DNA of 53,587 bases from Porphyromonadaceae bacterium UBA7203. Its GTDB lineage: Bacteria; Bacteroidota; Bacteroidia; Bacteroidales; Muribaculaceae. This document shows, piece by piece, positions 50,793 to 53,587 of the stretch (positions within the stretch are counted from its first letter, which is position 1; each line of letters opens with the position of its first letter). Below the pieces are notes generated by a model. The model worked only from the letters and a program-made list of their open reading frames with translations, ran no database searches and was not told the DNA's origin. Where the stretch lies: positions 1 to 53,587 of the forward strand of contig DKUN01000020.1 of assembly GCA_002490725.1 (NCBI GenBank). The letters run 5' to 3'. Made by a program: the position numbers and the translations under genes.

Positions 50793-51312
50793 TTATGATT
50801 CGGGCTAATTTGGTTCGTATTCTATATAGGCGTGTTGAGAGCGCGTTGGCATTCGTGTCGAGCACGTAGGCCGCTTCGTCAAGACTCATACCGTCGAAGT
50901 AGACCAGCTGCAGGGCTGCGCGTTCCGTGGCGTCAATCCGCTCCAGCGCTTCGTCGAGCAGTTCGGGCAGCAGTTCAGGCTCCTCGGTTGCGGGTTCGGG
51001 CAGGGTATCGGAGACATCCTCGGCCGGCCTCACTCCGCGGCGCCGCAGATGGTCGACCGCCGCATTATAGGCTATGCGGGCCAGCCAGGTGCTTAGTGCC
51101 GACTCGTTGCTGTCAAAGCTTTTAATGGCTCCGAAAGCGCGGATAAATGCGTCTTGAGTCAACTCTTCGGCGTCGCGCGGGTCGGATGTCATGGCGCCGA
51201 CAACCGAACTGACCAGTCGCCCGTAGCGGCTCAATGCTTCGCTGAGTGCCCGGCGGTCGCCCCGCCTCAGGCCAGCAATCAGCATTTCCGTGTCTGATGA
51301 ATTCGTTCTCAC
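50770..51312 (-). CDS. ECF-type RNA polymerase sigma factor
   Basis: 180 residues. Region 2 is clear (LIAGLRRGDRRALSEALSRYGRLV, DAEELTQDAFIRAFGAIKSF, ALSTWLARIAYNAAVDHLRR) and region 4 is a helix-turn-helix (LDEALERIDATERAALQLVY, MSLDEAAYVLDTNANALSTR). There is no region 1 or 3, as in ECF (sigma-70 family 4) proteins. The start codon is GTG at 51312; a Met at residue 10 is the alternative. First gene of a coupled unit with the candidate anti-sigma factor and the exported protein, beginning 52 bases after the GH20 stop. Confidence 0.93.
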   Translation of the reverse strand: MRTNSSDTEMLIAGLRRGDRRALSEALSRYGRLVSSVVGAMTSDPRDAEELTQDAFIRAFGAIKSFDSNESALSTWLARIAYNAAVDHLRRRGVRPAEDVSDTLPEPATEEPELLPELLDEALERIDATERAALQLVYFDGMSLDEAAYVLDTNANALSTRLYRIRTKLARIINELKRKQ

Positions 51313-51364
51313 ATTCTATGATACGCACGAATCGGCTGAATCGCACACATCAGGCGCAAAAAAA

Positions 51365-53368
51365 TCAGTTAATCACTATCTCGTCGGTGAAAAGACATCC
51401 GCCGATTTCCTTGTTTCGAATGCCTTTGATGTTGATATAGCGGGCGTTAATATTGACCGGAGTGCCGAAATCCTTAATCATGATTTTCTGATAGCTTGGA
51501 GCTACGTCCTGTCGCAACACGGCCTGCTCGGTGTAGCTTACGCCGTCGGCCGACGTGGAAATCACAACCGAGTCCGGCAAGAACACGCCGGGGCCCGGGC
51601 AGTGCATGAATGACGTGTTTATGTAATGTAGCTGTTTAGCTTCGCCGAGGTCAACCGTCAGGTCGAGGTCAGAGAACCAGCCCTGCCATTTTTTATCCTG
51701 ATAGGTCCACCCGCCGCGTATGCCGTCGGTCAGTGTTCCGTCTCCTGCCGCCGGATATACGCTCGTGTAGCGTTTGGCATAGGTCACCTTTGCCCCGAGC
51801 GCAAGTTGGCGGCATGGTTGCAGGCTTGCCGGGCGCTCGCCATATTCCCTGTCGATGTCGAATGTCGTGTAACCTCGCTCGCTCAGCGTCGCGGTCATGC
51901 GCGCGGCGCGGCGGCGAAAGTCGGCAAAGTCCTTATGGCGCGGATTGCTCCAGCCTATTTCAGCAATGGCCAACGTGCGGGGATAATACATGTATTCCGC
52001 GTGCGAGTCGTCAGTTATATACTCGGCCCATAGGTTGGCCTGCAGTCCTATGAGGCGGTTCGTGTCGACGTCGGCCGGCAAGCCCGCCAGCGGGTCATAG
52101 GCGTAGACCTTGGCCAGCGGCAGATAGCCGCCGATTGATTCCGGCTCCTTGAAGGGCGCGTCTTGCGTATAGTCGAGATAGCAAGCCTCGCCGGGCGTCA
52201 TGATTACGTCATGGCCCGCGCGCATCGCTTCGATGCCGCCAGTCAGTCCGCGCCACGACATAACCGTGGCGTTCGGCGCCAGGCCGCCGTCAATAATCTC
52301 GTCCCAGCCGATGATACATCGCCCCCGGGAGTTGACATGGCGCTCGGCGCGTCCGATCAGGTAGCTCTGCAGCCCGTCTATGTCAGCAATGCCCTCGGCT
52401 TCCATGCGTGCGCGGCAGTCGCCACACTCCCGCCAGCTTCTCTTCGATGCCTCGTCGCCTCCTATATGTATATAATGTGACGGGAAAATTTCCATCGTCT
52501 CGTCAAGAATCGCTTCGATGAATCGGAAAGTCGCCTCTTTGCCCGGGCAGAGGTCCCCGCCTACACCCGTGCACGACAGTTCGGGGTAGGCGGCAATGAC
52601 TTCCTCGCTGTGGCCCGGCATCTCGATTTCCGGAATCACCTCGATGTGGCGCTCGGATGCATATCTCACCAGCTCGCGCAGCTCATCTTTTGTATAAAAA
52701 CCGCCGTAGGCTCCGGGCGAGTCGGCGCTGCAGTATGTGGCCCCGTTGTCGGACCAGTCTTTCCAGCGCCGTTGCGGACGCCATGCCGCCAGGCTGTTCA
52801 GTCGCGGGTAGCTCTCCGACGGCATGCGCCAGCCTGCACCGTCGGTCAGGTGCAGATGCATTTTATTCATCTTAAGCAAGGCCATGGCATCAATCTGTTT
52901 CTTCAAAAAGGCGAGCGGACGGAAATGGCGGCTCACGTCGACGTGCATGCCGCGGTAGGGGAACGCCGGCCGGTCTATCACCTCGCCGCAGGCAATCGTT
53001 GAGTCGCCCAGCAACTGAATCAGTGACTGCACCCCGTAAAACACGCCCTCGTCGTCGCGCCCTCCAAGCGTGATGCCCGTGCTCTCTATTCTTATTATAT
53101 AGGTGTCGGTCATGTTTCGGTTGTGCCCTATTATGATGTCGGCCTCGTTTGCTGACTCCGCCTTTTGGGCAAAGGGGGCCAACAGCGAGTCGACAATGGC
53201 CTCGCAACCTTTCGCAAAATAGCTGATGCCGCCGGAGCGTGGGCGAAATTCGCCTGCGCTGACCTCCGTTATCGCCGGCATCGGCAATATATCACGCGGC
53301 GACGCTCCGTGAGCCACTGCTGCCGCAGCGACCGTCAGGGCGGCCGAAATCAAGAAAACAGTCTTCAT
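51365..53368 (-). CDS. exported GH20 beta-N-acetylhexosaminidase with F5/8C-like domain
   Basis: 667 residues with signal peptide (VFLISAALTVAAAAVAHGA). Residues about 25-130 are the GH20 N-terminal domain; the TIM barrel follows (GMHVDVSRHFRPL, NKMHLHLTDGAGWR, PEIEMPGHSEEV). The catalytic pair is Asp305-Glu306 in HIGGDEASK, the hallmark of substrate-assisted hexosaminidases. Residues about 540-667 resemble an F5/8 type C carbohydrate-binding module. Family knowledge: release of terminal GlcNAc/GalNAc from mucin, N-glycans or chitooligosaccharides. The ATG is 7 bases after the promoter -7 box. Confidence 0.95.
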   Translation of the reverse strand: MKTVFLISAALTVAAAAVAHGASPRDILPMPAITEVSAGEFRPRSGGISYFAKGCEAIVDSLLAPFAQKAESANEADIIIGHNRNMTDTYIIRIESTGITLGGRDDEGVFYGVQSLIQLLGDSTIACGEVIDRPAFPYRGMHVDVSRHFRPLAFLKKQIDAMALLKMNKMHLHLTDGAGWRMPSESYPRLNSLAAWRPQRRWKDWSDNGATYCSADSPGAYGGFYTKDELRELVRYASERHIEVIPEIEMPGHSEEVIAAYPELSCTGVGGDLCPGKEATFRFIEAILDETMEIFPSHYIHIGGDEASKRSWRECGDCRARMEAEGIADIDGLQSYLIGRAERHVNSRGRCIIGWDEIIDGGLAPNATVMSWRGLTGGIEAMRAGHDVIMTPGEACYLDYTQDAPFKEPESIGGYLPLAKVYAYDPLAGLPADVDTNRLIGLQANLWAEYITDDSHAEYMYYPRTLAIAEIGWSNPRHKDFADFRRRAARMTATLSERGYTTFDIDREYGERPASLQPCRQLALGAKVTYAKRYTSVYPAAGDGTLTDGIRGGWTYQDKKWQGWFSDLDLTVDLGEAKQLHYINTSFMHCPGPGVFLPDSVVISTSADGVSYTEQAVLRQDVAPSYQKIMIKDFGTPVNINARYINIKGIRNKEIGGCLFTDEIVIN

Positions 53369-53375
53369 ATTTCCG

Positions 53376-53405
53376 CAAAGTTACCAAAAAATCCACTATT
53401 CGCAA
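53376..53405 (-). promoter_or_regulatory. promoter of the GH20 gene
   Basis: The minus strand reads TTG (53405-53403), 19 bases, then TAACTTTG (53383-53376). Only 7 bases separate it from the ATG at 53368, so the mRNA should be leaderless. Confidence 0.75.
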
Positions 53406-53587
53406 CCTTTTCGGCGAGGTCTGCGTTTTTTTGCTCTCCTATGCCTTGGTCCGTACTGTAGCCGCTTCGTAGCGGTGGGGCGAATAAAAGTTCGGCGGCA
53501 TAAGTTAAAGAAAGTTAAACTGAAAAATTTTTTGAGCGGTATAAATGACGGGCTTATAGGGTTTTGTGAAAAATATGCTGCAAAACA
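53406..53587. other. window edge, no gene recognised
   Basis: 180 AT-rich bases. A small hairpin CCGCT-TCGT-AGCGG (53462-53475) could end a transcript arriving from outside the window; nothing else could be supported. Confidence 0.3.

Overview
This window is chromosomal DNA of a Bacteroidales bacterium. A gut Muribaculaceae-like (S24-7) or related genome is most likely, because the base composition is GC-rich for the phylum. The evidence is the Bacteroidota promoter architecture seen repeatedly (TTG or TTTG, 19-20 bases, then TAnnTTTG), a SusC/SusD pair, many short-signal lipoproteins, the methylmalonyl-CoA decarboxylase sodium-pump operon, a lysine-type short SerA, class II AsnA, Bacteroidetes-type hexameric GDH and DUF4491/DUF349 proteins. 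No tRNA, rRNA, CRISPR array, IS element or prophage was seen.

Layout. 1-2.0 kb: a BACON/GLUG-like lipoprotein gene on the minus strand behind a long structured leader. 2.0-5.1 kb: minus-strand operon rplM-rpsI-rpsB-tsf with its own promoter and a strong terminator. 5.1-9.8 kb: minus-strand operon mce-mmdA-oadG-bccp-mmdB for propionate-pathway energy conservation; its gamma subunit carries an exported lamin-tail domain. 9.9-13.2 kb: a DUF4143 ATPase behind 34-bp tandem repeats, then an SLC13-type permease with RCK_C domains. 13.3-15.0 kb: rplY-pth-S4 protein; pth holds a perfect 34-bp palindrome. 15.2-19.4 kb (plus): serC-serA, gdhA, tatD. 19.5-21.3 kb: an exported GH16 glucanase. 21.5-28.0 kb (plus): a glutaminyl-cyclase-like M28 lipoprotein, sufE, a POT peptide transporter, an OPT transporter and a MATE exporter, a tightly packed peptide-uptake cluster.

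28.0-32.7 kb is visibly AT-richer. It opens with a near-perfect promoter followed by about 270 bases of strongly folding, apparently non-coding sequence. Four lipoprotein genes follow in an alternating A-B-A'-B' order (beta-rich/lipocalin-like, then FN3+FGE-like), and the stretch closes at a long imperfect inverted repeat. This is the least explained part of the window. After it come a hemerythrin-LuxR regulator and a DUF4491 membrane protein.

34.0-40.6 kb (minus): five overlapping genes DUF349-WcaJ-type transferase-recQ-gtrA-asnA behind one promoter. 40.9-47.8 kb (plus): SusC, SusD and a third surface lipoprotein, a nutrient-uptake operon without a recognisable glycosidase. 48.0-49.2 kb: obgE. 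49.2-51.3 kb (minus): ECF sigma factor, a one-helix candidate anti-sigma factor and an exported unknown protein in one coupled unit. 51.4-53.4 kb (minus): a leaderless GH20 hexosaminidase. Together the window shows a saccharolytic and peptide-scavenging gut anaerobe that ferments to succinate/propionate.
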